From Bacteroidia bacterium (GTDB lineage Bacteria > Bacteroidota > Bacteroidia > NS11-12g > UBA955), in the NCBI GenBank assembly GCA_023653095.1, contig JAMNXP010000004.1, forward strand, positions 1-64,000: a stretch of DNA of 64,000 nt, given 5' to 3'. Below the pieces are notes generated by a model. That model searched no databases. It saw nothing but the letters and a program-made list of their open reading frames with translations, and had not been told where the DNA came from. Positions 54,853 through 64,000 of this stretch are shown piece by piece; position 1 is the first letter of the stretch, and every line of letters starts with the position of its first letter. Position numbers and translations under genes: made by a program.

Positions 54853-55058
54853 AGTGATCGGTGATCGGTGATCGGTGATCAGCCCTCAGCACTCAGCTAT
54901 CAGCTATCAGCACTCAGCTATCAGCCGCTACGCGAAGCGTAAGTCCCATAGTCCCATAGTCACATAGTCTCCGGCGAAGCCGTCAGCCGTCAGCCGCCAG
55001 CCAAAGACCAAAGACCAAAGACCAAGACCAAAGACCAAAGACCAAAGACCAAAGACCT
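54853..55058. repeat. Heptamer array D with two hairpin modules
   Basis: Units AGTGATC, three GGTGATC, AGCCCTC, AGCACTC, AGCTATC (mixed) and AGCCGCT run in one register (54853-54929). Then come hairpin CGCTACGCGAAGCG, 8-bp units GTCCCATA, module AGTCTCCGGCGAAGCCGTCA (54966-54985, identical to array E), GTCAGCC units, and eight AAAGACC-type units (one is 6 bp). The last bases contain the TAG of the convergent epimerase gene. Confidence 0.93.
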
Positions 55059-56091
55059 ACCCTCTATACTCCGAATTCTTACTCGTACTTCTCATCAACT
55101 CCGTTGTAATTGGTATCTTGATGCTGAATAACTCACAGAATTTGGCAACAGCAAAAACCAAATGGTATACCAGACCTTGAAGAGGCCATTTGGCTGGTTT
55201 ATATCCGTAGGCATGTGCCACAGAAGATATTAATTTTTCAAAAGTTAGATTGTGTGAAACGCACAAGAATCGATTCTCAGAACTTGGTGTTTGCAATTCA
55301 TTGGTGATCTTTTTTGCCAGATCTTCCACAAAAACAAATCCATTGGAACCCACCGGATAAAATGGATTTCCGTTCTTAACCACGTCTATTACTTGCGTGG
55401 AACTAGTGTACCCATCGCCTTGTCCCAAGACCACCCCTGGATAAAAAACGCTGACTTCTAAACCTTCTTCCTTTCCCCTCCAAACTTCCAATTCTGCATA
55501 ATATTTACTCAGTGCGTAGTCTGTGTTATAGGGCGATTCTTCCCAAGGAGTATTTAACGTAATGGGGCCATCTTCAGTAGGCCTGCCTAAGGCGGCTATA
55601 GAACTGACATGCAGGAATCTTTTCACCCCAGCTTTCAAACACGCATTGACCAAGTTTCGAGAGCCCTCCACGTTGTCACGAAGCATCTTTTCCCTGTCTT
55701 TTGGATGAAAAGAAATGATGGCCGCACAATGCACCACCGCATCATAAGGGGCAGAATTTACCGCCTCTAAAACTTCATCGTAATCAATCAAGTCTACCGA
55801 TACCTTTTCGAAACTCCCATTTAAATACAAATCTGAATCGGTAAATTCATAAGGGGTCAACCTCTCTGCGAATTCCGACAAATGACTTTTCAAACGCAAC
55901 ATTCCCTGATCGTGTGTAGAGTCACCTGCTCCAGATGTTGCGCTACGATATATTCGAGCCACAGAATCAAACAAAGTCCAATTTGACTTGCCTTCGCGGT
56001 GACATAAAACCAATTCATGGCCAGTCCGCTTCAATTGTTGAACCACGTGACTTCCAATGAAACCCGTAGCTCCTGTAACTAAAACTTTCAT
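55057..56091 (-). CDS. NAD-dependent epimerase/dehydratase family protein
   Basis: A 344-residue extended short-chain dehydrogenase. The Rossmann start is KVLVTGATGFIGSHVVQQL; VVHCAAIISFHPKDREKM, a conserved FLHVSSIAALG strand and the catalytic Y-x-x-x-K in NTDYALSKYYAELE are intact. It resembles dihydroflavonol-reductase/3-beta-HSD-like members. An insertion at about 45-110 is unusual. Start at MKVLVTG (56091) overlaps nothing; the stop is in array D. Substrate unknown. Confidence 0.85.
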   Translation of the reverse strand: MKVLVTGATGFIGSHVVQQLKRTGHELVLCHREGKSNWTLFDSVARIYRSATSGAGDSTHDQGMLRLKSHLSEFAERLTPYEFTDSDLYLNGSFEKVSVDLIDYDEVLEAVNSAPYDAVVHCAAIISFHPKDREKMLRDNVEGSRNLVNACLKAGVKRFLHVSSIAALGRPTEDGPITLNTPWEESPYNTDYALSKYYAELEVWRGKEEGLEVSVFYPGVVLGQGDGYTSSTQVIDVVKNGNPFYPVGSNGFVFVEDLAKKITNELQTPSSENRFLCVSHNLTFEKLISSVAHAYGYKPAKWPLQGLVYHLVFAVAKFCELFSIKIPITTELMRSTSKNSEYRG

Positions 56092-56092
56092 T

Positions 56093-56653
56093 TTATTTAC
56101 CGACGGTGCTGTCACCTTGTTTCTTAAGAAGCGCTTCAAGTTGTTGCTCGGGAGTCACCAAACCACTGCGAATCATCTTGGCTGATTCTGCGGCACCCTG
56201 ACTTAGCGGATTTTCGGGGAAACTATCTCGAATCAATTCATAAAGTCTTAAAGCTTCGTCATACACACCAAACTTTTCGAAATAATATGCAGCGTACAAG
56301 GCCATGTCCAACCTGCGAGCCTTGTTGGTTTTAAAGTTCTGTAAATAGTAATCAGCCCATTGTGCCGATTTTAATTTCTCGGTTTCGCCGCGCTTACCGG
56401 TAATATTTACCAATTGAAAACACAAAAATTCACTTTCGGCGTGCTTGGGATATTTTTTCACAAAAGCCTCCAATATTGAATCAGCATTGCGAGGCAAACT
56501 ATCAATATTCAATTGATTAACGTCTTCAGGCAAAAACGCTTTGAGCTCATTCACCGCTTTCAGGTCACGGTCAATTTCAGATTGGCAAGACGCTAAAAGT
56601 CCTAAGAAGATGAACAATCCCCCGAAAAAAAACAATCGCTGAAACCTTTTCAT
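56093..56653 (-). CDS. Tetratricopeptide-like lipoprotein
   Basis: A 186-residue lipoprotein: signal FFFGGLFIFLGLLASCQ with lipobox cysteine, then helical repeats (ADSILEAFVKKYPKHAESEF, FEKFGVYDEALRLYELIRD, FPENPLSQGAAESAKM) of TPR type. One of the TTTCGGGGGA motifs lies in its signal peptide codons. It ends 1 bp before the epimerase ATG and is probably cotranscribed. Confidence 0.7.
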   Translation of the reverse strand: MKRFQRLFFFGGLFIFLGLLASCQSEIDRDLKAVNELKAFLPEDVNQLNIDSLPRNADSILEAFVKKYPKHAESEFLCFQLVNITGKRGETEKLKSAQWADYYLQNFKTNKARRLDMALYAAYYFEKFGVYDEALRLYELIRDSFPENPLSQGAAESAKMIRSGLVTPEQQLEALLKKQGDSTVGK

Positions 56654-56733
56654 ACCGCGAAAATAGGCAATCGAAAGTCAGTTGTGAAAAACTTGCGAAC
56701 AGCATTTGCAATTATTGAGTTAAACTTGCTACA

Positions 56734-58593
56734 ATGAGCGACCAACTGCAACCACAATATACCGAAAATGAAATTCGAAGTCTGGATTGGAAAGAACACA
56801 TCCGACTAAGACCGGGTATGTATATTGGTAAATTGGGCGACGGTAAATCGCCCGATGACGGAATTTACGTACTCATCAAAGAGGTCATTGACAACTCCAT
56901 TGACGAACACGTCATGGGCAACGGAAAACGCATTGAAGTCAATATCACCGATGAAAAAGTGACGGTTCGCGACTTTGGACGAGGAATTCCTTTGGGGAAA
57001 GTGGTTGATGTAGTATCAAAAATCAATACCGGTGGTAAATACGATAGCCGCGCGTTCCAAAAATCAGTGGGACTGAACGGTGTGGGTTTGAAAGCAGTTA
57101 ACGCACTAAGCAGCTATTTTTTGGTGCAAAGTTTCAGAGACGGAAAATCCAAACGCGCCGAGTTCAACAGAGGTGAATTGACAGGTGATCATCCCGAAGA
57201 AACCACCGAGCAAACCAACGGAACCCTTTTGGTTTTTGAACCTGACAATACCATCTTCAAAAACTACCGCTTCATACAAGATTTTATCAGAGAACAGGTT
57301 AAAAACTATACCTACCTCAACAGTCAGCTGACCATAAAATACAACGGCGAAAATTTCGCTTCTCGTAGAGGACTTCTAGACCTTTTAGAAACCAAAGTAC
57401 CACCCGAAAGCGCATTATATCCAGTCATTCATTTAAAAGCCGAAGACTTCGAAATTGCCATGACGCATACTGAAGCATACGGTGAAGAATACTATTCTTT
57501 CGTGAATGGACAGTACACTACACAAGGCGGAACCCACCTTCAAGCTTTTAGAGAAGCTTATGTGAGAACCATCCGTGAATTCTATAAAAAAGATTACGAC
57601 GCTGCTGATATCCGAAGTTCAATCACCGCTGCAGTCAGCTTGAGAGTAGTTGAACCCGTGTTTGAAAGTCAGACAAAAACCAAATTGGGTAGCCAAGAAA
57701 TGGAGCCAGGCGGACAATCACTCAAATCAGCAGTTTTTGAGTTTGTAAAAAAGCAGCTCGATGATTACCTCCACAAAAATCCCGCTACCGCAGATGCCCT
57801 GCTCAAGAAAATCCTTCAAAACGAAAGAGAAAGGAAAGACATGGCGGGAGTGCAAAAATTGGCCAAGGAAAGAGCCAAACGAGCCAATCTGCACAATAAA
57901 AAATTGCGCGATTGCCGCACACACTTGCCTGATCACAAAAAGGACGAACGTTATGAATCAACCTTGTTCATCACCGAGGGAGATTCAGCGAGCGGAAGCA
58001 TCACCAAAAGTAGAAATCCCGACCTTCAAGCCGTCTTTTCTCTCAGAGGTAAACCTTTAAATTGTTACGGACTGAAGAAAAAAATCGTATACGAAAACGA
58101 AGAGTTTAACCTGCTTCAACATGCCTTAGACATCGAAGAATCGCTCGAAAATCTTCGCTACAATAATATTGTTATTGCCACAGATGCCGACGTTGACGGA
58201 ATGCACATCAGACTTTTGATGATGACCTTCTTTTTGCAATTTTTCCCTGACTTGGTAAGAAATGGACACCTGTACATTTTGCAAACACCCCTGTTCAGAG
58301 TACGTAACAAGAAGGAAACCATCTACTGTTTCTCTGATAGAGAACGTCAGGATGCCATCAAAAAGCTCGGACCAAAACCTGAAATCACCCGATTCAAAGG
58401 TCTTGGAGAGATTTCTCCCGATGAGTTTGGAAAGTTTATTGGAAACGACATCAGATTGGAACCCGTCATTCTCAAAGAAGATGCCAACATTGAAAAACTC
58501 TTGAAATACTACATGGGAAAAAACACCCCAGAACGCCAAGAGTTCATCATTGATAATCTTTACATTGAGAAAAATGACCTCGTGGAAGTTTAA
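56734..58593 (+). CDS. parE: DNA topoisomerase IV subunit B
   Basis: A 619-residue ATPase subunit of topoisomerase IV. The GHKL ATP site includes [19 protein letters not shown] and [14 protein letters not shown]. The TOPRIM domain has [10 protein letters not shown] and [14 protein letters not shown]. The C-terminal [10 protein letters not shown] is present. It pairs with ParC encoded 17 kb away. The short length and single lineage-specific form argue for ParE rather than GyrB. Confidence 0.9.
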   Translation: MSDQLQPQYTENEIRSLDWKEHIRLRPGMYIGKLGDGKSPDDGIYVLIKEVIDNSIDEHVMGNGKRIEVNITDEKVTVRDFGRGIPLGKVVDVVSKINTGGKYDSRAFQKSVGLNGVGLKAVNALSSYFLVQSFRDGKSKRAEFNRGELTGDHPEETTEQTNGTLLVFEPDNTIFKNYRFIQDFIREQVKNYTYLNSQLTIKYNGENFASRRGLLDLLETKVPPESALYPVIHLKAEDFEIAMTHTEAYGEEYYSFVNGQYTTQGGTHLQAFREAYVRTIREFYKKDYDAADIRSSITAAVSLRVVEPVFESQTKTKLGSQEMEPGGQSLKSAVFEFVKKQLDDYLHKNPATADALLKKILQNERERKDMAGVQKLAKERAKRANLHNKKLRDCRTHLPDHKKDERYESTLFITEGDSASGSITKSRNPDLQAVFSLRGKPLNCYGLKKKIVYENEEFNLLQHALDIEESLENLRYNNIVIATDADVDGMHIRLLMMTFFLQFFPDLVRNGHLYILQTPLFRVRNKKETIYCFSDRERQDAIKKLGPKPEITRFKGLGEISPDEFGKFIGNDIRLEPVILKEDANIEKLLKYYMGKNTPERQEFIIDNLYIEKNDLVEV

Positions 58594-59860
58594 CGTTAGC
58601 GTTTGGCTTTCGCTATTTTTACTTGCAATCCTCTTTGCATGGGAACGCACCCTGTATGCAGACAGCGCCTACACCTTATTTAATGTTCTCAACGGGTTCC
58701 CAGCGGTTGAACATTTCCGTCTGACCCAACAATTAAACCTATTGCCAGCCCAAATTGGGGTTCTCTTGCAATTACCCATTCGAGCGATTGCCATTTTGCT
58801 CTCTTTAACCCCATTAATTTGGGCGTTTGCTGCAACTTGGTACTCCACCATTCATTTAAAAAACGTTCGTTGGAGCTTCTATTTCTTGGGTATTTTCTTG
58901 GTTACAGGCCCAGAATTTCAATTCCTAGGCACAGCCGAAATGATTCTAGCTCTAATTTTCGGGGGACTTTTTGCCATGGAAACTAGAAAGTCCATGATCT
59001 TCCTGTGGGCCATCCTAGCCTACCTCGCCCATCCAGGCATTTTACCCGCTTTACTGGCGGCTTCCCTGTTTCAGAAACAGATCAAATTTCCCCTTATAGC
59101 CATCACCAGCAGCGTTGTATTTAAAGTTCTCTTCATTCCCAGTTCAGGTTATGAAAATCAAATTTTATCTAACCTTTTGAACATCTCAAATGTATTCCAA
59201 AGTTGGGGTTGGCACTACTTTTACACCTCCTTATTTGGGGGGTGGGCGTTGCCTTATCTCGTCGTTTTTATTGCGGGATTGGTCGCATTTTTAGGCCAAC
59301 AGAGATGGCTATATTTCAGCACCACAGCTTTGACTGCCTTTTTCATCACCTACCTCTATCAAGACGGCGACTCGGGCATGATGATGCAGAAAAGTTATGC
59401 TCCGCTATGGTTGATTTTGGCACTTCCTCTGCTCCATGCAAAAGAATCTTCCGTCTTCAAAAAACTTCTGTTGATCTCTTTTTTCGGGGGATGTTTTTAC
59501 GTTTGTAAACAAGCCAAGTTTCACATTCAAAGACAACAGGAACTGGAAAAGAGAATTTCGAAAATGCCCATCGAGAGCAAAAAAATCATCACAACCAACG
59601 TTGGCTTTCCGGCAGATATTTATGGAATTCCATGGGCCATCCCCTACGAAACATTGATATACAGCACGCATCTCAACCCTGAAAAACCGATCACCATCTG
59701 CATATCAGACAGTTCATCACTAAAAGAACTAATATCCAACAAAAAGCCCCTGGGAAAAAATGAATTCCGAGGGGCTTCTTTTGCATTTCCTTTGAAACAG
59801 AAAAGTCTGAACCAAAGGTATTTTTCAACGCTTTCAACCGATGCATATAGCATCGAATAA
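58574..59860 (+). CDS. Polytopic membrane protein of unknown function
   Basis: A 428-residue protein with about nine to ten hydrophobic helices, e.g. [17 protein letters not shown] and [15 protein letters not shown]-like segments, and a soluble C-terminal tail. I recognise no named family; the layout resembles glycosyltransferase-like membrane proteins. The start at 58574 overlaps parE by 20 bp. Two TTTCGGGGGA motifs lie in its coding region. Its 3' end contains the terminator of the convergent ahcY. Confidence 0.6.
   Translation: MTSWKFNVSVWLSLFLLAILFAWERTLYADSAYTLFNVLNGFPAVEHFRLTQQLNLLPAQIGVLLQLPIRAIAILLSLTPLIWAFAATWYSTIHLKNVRWSFYFLGIFLVTGPEFQFLGTAEMILALIFGGLFAMETRKSMIFLWAILAYLAHPGILPALLAASLFQKQIKFPLIAITSSVVFKVLFIPSSGYENQILSNLLNISNVFQSWGWHYFYTSLFGGWALPYLVVFIAGLVAFLGQQRWLYFSTTALTAFFITYLYQDGDSGMMMQKSYAPLWLILALPLLHAKESSVFKKLLLISFFGGCFYVCKQAKFHIQRQQELEKRISKMPIESKKIITTNVGFPADIYGIPWAIPYETLIYSTHLNPEKPITICISDSSSLKELISNKKPLGKNEFRGASFAFPLKQKSLNQRYFSTLSTDAYSIE
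59744..59777 (-). terminator. ahcY terminator inside the neighbour's coding region
   Basis: AAGCCCCT (59744-59751) pairs with AGGGGCTT (59770-59777), with an inner GGAA/TTCC extension. Reading on the minus strand, the stem is followed by TTTTT. It lies within the 3' end of the convergent membrane-protein gene, 92 bp beyond the ahcY stop. Confidence 0.75.
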
Positions 59861-59868
59861 AAGACCTA

Positions 59869-61182
59869 TTAGTAACGGTATTCGTCGCGCTTGAATGGAC
59901 CGCTCTGAGACACACCAATGTATTCAGCTTGCTCGGGAGTCAATTCAGTCAATTCAACACCAATCTTAGCCAAGTGCAATTTTGCCACTTTCTCATCTAG
60001 GTGCTTTGGTAATACATAAACTTCGTTTTTGTATTTACCGTGATTCATCCAAAGTTCCATCTGAGCTAAGGTTTGGTTGGTGAAGCTGTTACTCATCACG
60101 AAACTTGGGTGCCCCATGGCGCAACCCAAATTCACCAAACGACCTTCAGCTAAAACAATCACTTCATGTCCGTCAACATTGAAAATATCAACTTGAGGCT
60201 TCACGGTGTACTTGGTTGATCCGTAATTTTTGTTCAACCATGCCATGTCAATCTCGTTATCAAAGTGTCCGATGTTACAAACGATGGTTTTATCTTTCAT
60301 TGCTTTGAAGTGTTTCTCAGCAACGATGTTGCAGTTACCCGTTGCTGTAACAACAATATCAACCAAAGGAATGGCTGTTTCAAGTCGCAACACTTGGAAA
60401 CCATCCATAGCCGCTTGAAGCGCGCAAATAGGATCAACCTCAGTTACAATTACGCGAGCACCTGCTCCACGCAAACTCTCTGCTGAACCCTTACCAACGT
60501 CACCATAACCACAGACAACGGCTACTTTACCAGCCATCATAGTATCTGTCGCACGGCGAATAGCGTCAACCAAACTTTCTTTACAACCGTATTTGTTGTC
60601 AAATTTGCTCTTAGTTACTGAGTCATTGATGTTGATTGCGGGCAAAGGCAAAGTACCTTTAACCATACGCTCATACAAACGGTGAACTCCAGTAGTAGTT
60701 TCTTCAGAGATACCACATATTCCAGCCACCAATTCAGGATAGCGATCCAAACACATGTTGGTAAGATCACCTCCGTCATCCAAAATCATGTTCAAAGGCT
60801 GGCGATCTTCGCCAAAGAATAAGGTTTGTTCAATACACCAATCAAACTCCTCTTCAGTCATGCCTTTCCAAGCGTACACTGGGATTCCTGCAGCAGCGAT
60901 AGCCGCAGCAGCGTGGTCTTGCGTAGAGAAAATATTGCAAGAACTCCAAGTCACATCAGCACCCAATTCTGCCAATGTTTCAATTAACACCGCAGTTTGG
61001 ATGGTCATGTGCAAGCAGCCTGCAATGCGGGCTCCGGCTAATGGTTTTGACGCGCCGAACTCTTCGCGCAATGCCATCAATCCAGGCATTTCGGCTTCGG
61101 CCAATTTAATTTCTTTTCTACCCCACTCAGCGAGTGTGATGTCTTTTACTTTGTAAGGAATATAGGTTGATGCTGTAGACAT
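59869..61182 (-). CDS. ahcY: Adenosylhomocysteinase
   Basis: A 437-residue enzyme hydrolysing S-adenosylhomocysteine to adenosine and homocysteine, recycling the methylation product. The substrate motifs [13 protein letters not shown] and DDGGDLTNM, the NAD site [19 protein letters not shown] and the C-terminal PFKRDEYRY are intact. Start at 61182 ([12 protein letters not shown]) is preferred; a TATCTTTG element lies at 61208-61201 on the minus strand, about 18 bp upstream. Confidence 0.96.
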   Translation of the reverse strand: MSTASTYIPYKVKDITLAEWGRKEIKLAEAEMPGLMALREEFGASKPLAGARIAGCLHMTIQTAVLIETLAELGADVTWSSCNIFSTQDHAAAAIAAAGIPVYAWKGMTEEEFDWCIEQTLFFGEDRQPLNMILDDGGDLTNMCLDRYPELVAGICGISEETTTGVHRLYERMVKGTLPLPAININDSVTKSKFDNKYGCKESLVDAIRRATDTMMAGKVAVVCGYGDVGKGSAESLRGAGARVIVTEVDPICALQAAMDGFQVLRLETAIPLVDIVVTATGNCNIVAEKHFKAMKDKTIVCNIGHFDNEIDMAWLNKNYGSTKYTVKPQVDIFNVDGHEVIVLAEGRLVNLGCAMGHPSFVMSNSFTNQTLAQMELWMNHGKYKNEVYVLPKHLDEKVAKLHLAKIGVELTELTPEQAEYIGVSQSGPFKRDEYRY

Positions 61183-61210
61183 GTTCCGAATTTTAAACTG
61201 CAAAGATAGT

Positions 61211-61324
61211 TCAAAATCCGCAATTGCACCCACCCTTCTTCTGAGTGCGCGGTCTAGGTGTACCGCAAGAAACTATGGTTCCAATCACCAAAAAACAAGC
61301 CACCGTCAACAAGAATTTTCGCAT
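61211..61324 (-). CDS. Short lipoprotein, 37 aa
   Basis: The frame [21 protein letters not shown] has a lipoprotein signal, leaving a mature peptide of only 18 residues rich in basic residues and ending GGCNCGF. An adjacent ATG one codon upstream is possible. Upstream of and codirectional with ahcY. Too small for the usual gene size but with a clear lipobox. Confidence 0.5.
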   Translation of the reverse strand: MRKFLLTVACFLVIGTIVSCGTPRPRTQKKGGCNCGF

Positions 61325-61375
61325 CATACACTGCGAATATAAGGTGATTTGAACTAAATCACTGAACTTTGCTTC

Positions 61376-62023
61376 ATGACTGTTTTGAGCATCGTAGACT
61401 TCTTCAGCGATTGGCTGCTGCACCTAGACGAGAAACTCACTTATTTAGTGGGTACCTACAAAAACTTAACCTACCTCATCCTTTTTGCCATTGTGTTCAC
61501 CGAAACGGGCCTGGTAGTCATGCCCCTTTTGCCTGGCGACTCCCTCCTTTTTGCCGCCGGATCGATTGCTGCTCTTGACAATACGTTGAACATTTTCGTG
61601 CTCATCCCTCTACTAATTGCCGCTGCATTGCTCGGCGATAACACAAATTATTTCATCGGCTCTAAATTTGGAACCCGCGTCTTTGACCTCAATTGGAAGC
61701 TTCTGAAACGCGAATACCTCACCCAAACCGAAGAATTTTACGCCAAACACGGCGGTTACACCCTCATCATGGCCCGTTTTGTTCCTATCGTAAGAACCTT
61801 CGCCCCTTTTGCTGCGGGTATGGGCTCCATGACCTACGGAAAATTCTTGGGTTACTGCATCGCCGGTGCCGTTCTTTGGGTAACATCTATCACTTCTTTG
61901 GGATATGCCCTCGGGAACCATCCTTGGGTTAAAGATAACTTCGAAACCGTAGTCTTTGGCATCATCGGAATCTCCGTATTGCCCATGATTTGGCAGGCCG
62001 TAAAATCCAAATTCAAGAAATAA
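61376..62023 (+). CDS. DedA-family membrane protein
   Basis: A 215-residue membrane protein. VFTETGLVVMPLLPGDSLLF, GDNTNYFIGSKFG and the ARFVPIVRTFAPFAAGMGSM motif with conserved arginines identify DedA/SNARE-associated proteins, implicated in lipid scrambling and membrane homeostasis. It is 2 bp from aroE. Confidence 0.92.
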   Translation: MTVLSIVDFFSDWLLHLDEKLTYLVGTYKNLTYLILFAIVFTETGLVVMPLLPGDSLLFAAGSIAALDNTLNIFVLIPLLIAAALLGDNTNYFIGSKFGTRVFDLNWKLLKREYLTQTEEFYAKHGGYTLIMARFVPIVRTFAPFAAGMGSMTYGKFLGYCIAGAVLWVTSITSLGYALGNHPWVKDNFETVVFGIIGISVLPMIWQAVKSKFKK

Positions 62024-62025
62024 AC

Positions 62026-62772
62026 ATGTCGCTTTCCAAAGACCAGCATTTCGCGCTCGGACTCATTGGAAACCCCGTTGAACACTCCCGTTCGCCCCAA
62101 ATTTTTGAGTGTTTTTTTTCTTCCGAAGGATATTCTCACGCCCAATACCACCTTTTCCCCTTGAATTCAGTGCATGAACTGAATGAATTGATCTCATCCC
62201 AACCAGCACTAATGGGTTTTAACGTAACCATACCATTCAAGCAAGACATCCTATCTATACTGCATTATATATCCCCGGAAGCACTTTCTATAGGAGCCGT
62301 AAATACCGTAAAAATCATCAGGAATCGTGAATCTAAAACTCATGAATTGCATGGATACAACACCGATTACTTTGGCTTTGAGGCTAGTTTAAAAGAACTT
62401 CCCCAGAAACCACAAAAAGCCATTGTCATAGGCACAGGAGGGTCATCAAAAGCCGTGACAGCCGTTCTCAAAGCACACGAAATTCCTTTTTCTTACGTTA
62501 GTAGAAGTATGTGTTTGACTCTGTCTGAAACCTCTTATTCCAAAACCCTCATTGTCAATTGTACCCCGGTTGGAATGCATCCTAAAATTGATGAAACTCC
62601 CCTGGTAAATCTGCACTCTTTTGACAACACTTGCACCCTCATTGACTTGATTTACAACCCTGATCAAACTTTAATCATGAAACAATGCCAAAAAAATGGC
62701 ATTTTTGCAATGAACGGAAAACGCATGTTGCAAATCCAAGCCGAAAAAGCTTGGAGTATTTTCAAATCTTAA
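62026..62772 (+). CDS. aroE: Shikimate dehydrogenase
   Basis: A 248-residue NADP-dependent enzyme reducing 3-dehydroshikimate to shikimate in aromatic amino acid synthesis. Substrate motifs NPVEHSRSP and GFNVTIPFKQ (catalytic lysine), HGYNTDYFGFE, the nucleotide site VIGTGGSSKAV and the C-terminal GKRMLQIQAEKAW are intact. ATG at 62026, 2 bp after the dedA stop, is preferred over an upstream start inside dedA. Confidence 0.94.
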   Translation: MSLSKDQHFALGLIGNPVEHSRSPQIFECFFSSEGYSHAQYHLFPLNSVHELNELISSQPALMGFNVTIPFKQDILSILHYISPEALSIGAVNTVKIIRNRESKTHELHGYNTDYFGFEASLKELPQKPQKAIVIGTGGSSKAVTAVLKAHEIPFSYVSRSMCLTLSETSYSKTLIVNCTPVGMHPKIDETPLVNLHSFDNTCTLIDLIYNPDQTLIMKQCQKNGIFAMNGKRMLQIQAEKAWSIFKS

Positions 62773-62773
62773 T

Positions 62774-64000
62774 ATGAAAAAAAATTACATTCTCGCCTTC
62801 TCCTTATCGGCACTCTTCGTTGCCTGTGGCGGACCCAAAACTGTGGTAGACGGAGAAAAACAAATCTTCACCCGTCAAGAAGTTGGTGAAATCCTCAACA
62901 ACATCCTTTATGCAGGAGGAAAGGATCTTCCTTACCAAGCCCCAGTAGATAAACCTTGGGTTTTAAATCATACAGATTTGGATATCTCTGTTGATTTTGA
63001 TAAACACACCATCAACGGAACTGCTACTCTTACGCTTCAGCCGTATTATTACCTTCAAGATAGTTTGGTATTAGACGCCAAGAAGATGGATATTTTTGAT
63101 GTGCGATTATCTAGCCAAAATGGCGCTCCCACGGGGCCTGCACCAGAAAAACTAAATTACACTTACAATGATTCATTGCATTTAATCATCAAGTTTAAAG
63201 AAAATTACACCGCCAATCAGAAAGTTCAAATCAGCATTGATTACCAAGCAAACCCTGATAGAAAAGTATTTCAATTAGACCAGACCACCGGCACTGCAAT
63301 CAAAAGCGACAAAGGTGCATATTTTGTCAATACTGACGGCAAAGACCCCGTTAGCCCCATGCAAATGTGGACACAAGGCGAACCACAAGCCAATTCTTGT
63401 TGGTTTCCAACAATTGATGTCCCCAACCAAAAACACACCCATAAGATAAAAGTTAAATATCCATCTCAACTGACCTGCATCAGTAACGGCTTAAGAATAT
63501 CCTCAGAAACCGAAAAACTTGCAGCTAACGCTGGCGCACCTATGAAACCTACAAAAACGGATGTATGGGAAATGAACCAACCTCACGCCGTTTACCTCAC
63601 CATGTTGGCCATTGGAGACTGGAAGGCAGTAAAAGACCGTTCTATTAAGTTTGATAAAGAAATTCCTGTTCAGTACTTTGTAGAAGACATATATACCTCA
63701 GATGCGAAAGCCGTTTTTGGTAATACGCCTGAGATGATTGAGTTTTTCAGTTCTTTTACTGGAGTTCCTTTTATGTGGGCAAAATACGATCAAATTGTTG
63801 CCCGTGACTTTGTGAGCGGCGCCATGGAAAACACCACCGCGGTCATTCACAATGAACGTCTTCAAGACCCTGATAACGACATGGAAGACTACGTTGCTCA
63901 TGAACTTTTCCATCACTGGTTTGGAGATTATGTTACATGCGAAAGTTGGGCTCACCTGACTCTGAATGAGAGCTTCGCCAACTATTCAGAGTACCTTTGG
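62774..64000 (+). CDS. M1-family aminopeptidase lipoprotein, C-terminus beyond right edge
   Basis: 409 residues are visible. A lipoprotein signal (LSALFVACGG) precedes the M1 N-terminal beta domain. The substrate-binding GAMEN (349-353) and zinc site H376-E-L-F-H380 with third ligand E399 (LNES) are intact with the correct 18-residue spacing. It removes N-terminal amino acids from peptides, probably at the periplasmic face. It begins one base after aroE and is probably cotranscribed. Confidence 0.92.
   Translation, partial: MKKNYILAFSLSALFVACGGPKTVVDGEKQIFTRQEVGEILNNILYAGGKDLPYQAPVDKPWVLNHTDLDISVDFDKHTINGTATLTLQPYYYLQDSLVLDAKKMDIFDVRLSSQNGAPTGPAPEKLNYTYNDSLHLIIKFKENYTANQKVQISIDYQANPDRKVFQLDQTTGTAIKSDKGAYFVNTDGKDPVSPMQMWTQGEPQANSCWFPTIDVPNQKHTHKIKVKYPSQLTCISNGLRISSETEKLAANAGAPMKPTKTDVWEMNQPHAVYLTMLAIGDWKAVKDRSIKFDKEIPVQYFVEDIYTSDAKAVFGNTPEMIEFFSSFTGVPFMWAKYDQIVARDFVSGAMENTTAVIHNERLQDPDNDMEDYVAHELFHHWFGDYVTCESWAHLTLNESFANYSEYLW

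Overview
The window is chromosomal DNA from a Bacteroidota bacterium, most likely a flavobacterium-like lineage. The evidence is AT-rich sequence, promoters of the TTG-N18-21-TAnnTTTG type, few Shine-Dalgarno sequences, and marker families (fused isobutyryl-CoA mutase IcmF, DUF4199, GSCFA, LptE, SecG, ParC/ParE). Genus cannot be resolved from the sequence alone.

Layout. (1) 1-3.9 kb: a secreted protein with repeated starch-binding-like modules, cut by the left edge, divergent from a secreted GH13 amylase; a PfkB sugar kinase; and tRNA-Asn. (2) About 4.0-22.1 kb: an integrated island at the 3' end of tRNA-Asn. Its large serine recombinase is frameshifted and abuts the tRNA. Next come a MerR-like regulator and a polymerase-like gene broken by an amber codon. 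The cargo is defence genes: a Type I restriction-modification operon with its own XRE controller and operator, an unknown ORF between hsdS and hsdR, and a YgjP-type metalloprotease; a small resolvase; an ABC-ATPase/TOPRIM (DUF4435-like) fusion resembling a single-gene PARIS; and a toxin/HTH-antitoxin/SecB-like chaperone (TAC) module. (3) 22.1-30.4 kb: a patchwork of accessory genes (VOC, methyltransferase, DoxX, GNAT, thioesterase) mixed with five decayed genes (ClbS/DinB-like, AraC, outer-membrane protein, PAP2 phosphatase, SPFH protein). (4) 30.4-64 kb: mostly intact core genome. It holds thioredoxin, class D beta-lactamase, GH1 glucosidase, a NatAB-like ABC exporter, ParC, a sigma54 activator, LptE, a TPR protein, SecG, urocanase, Tex, rhodanese, IcmF, GSCFA, a chromate transporter, ParE, AhcY, DedA, AroE and an M1 aminopeptidase cut by the right edge.

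Two genome-scale sequence signals stand out. First, five intergenic arrays of 7-bp units, all between convergent genes, plus one inside a coding sequence, draw on a shared set of heptamer words and their reverse complements. They mostly keep a strict 7-nt register even where the word changes, and they often supply the stop codons of flanking genes. Second, the 10-mer TTTCGGGGGA occurs exactly nine times in 64 kb, mostly inside genes, and never in the 25 kb of island plus accessory DNA. Its density suggests a Chi-like or uptake-like genome motif. In addition, all four in-frame nonsense codons I found in otherwise conserved genes are TAG.
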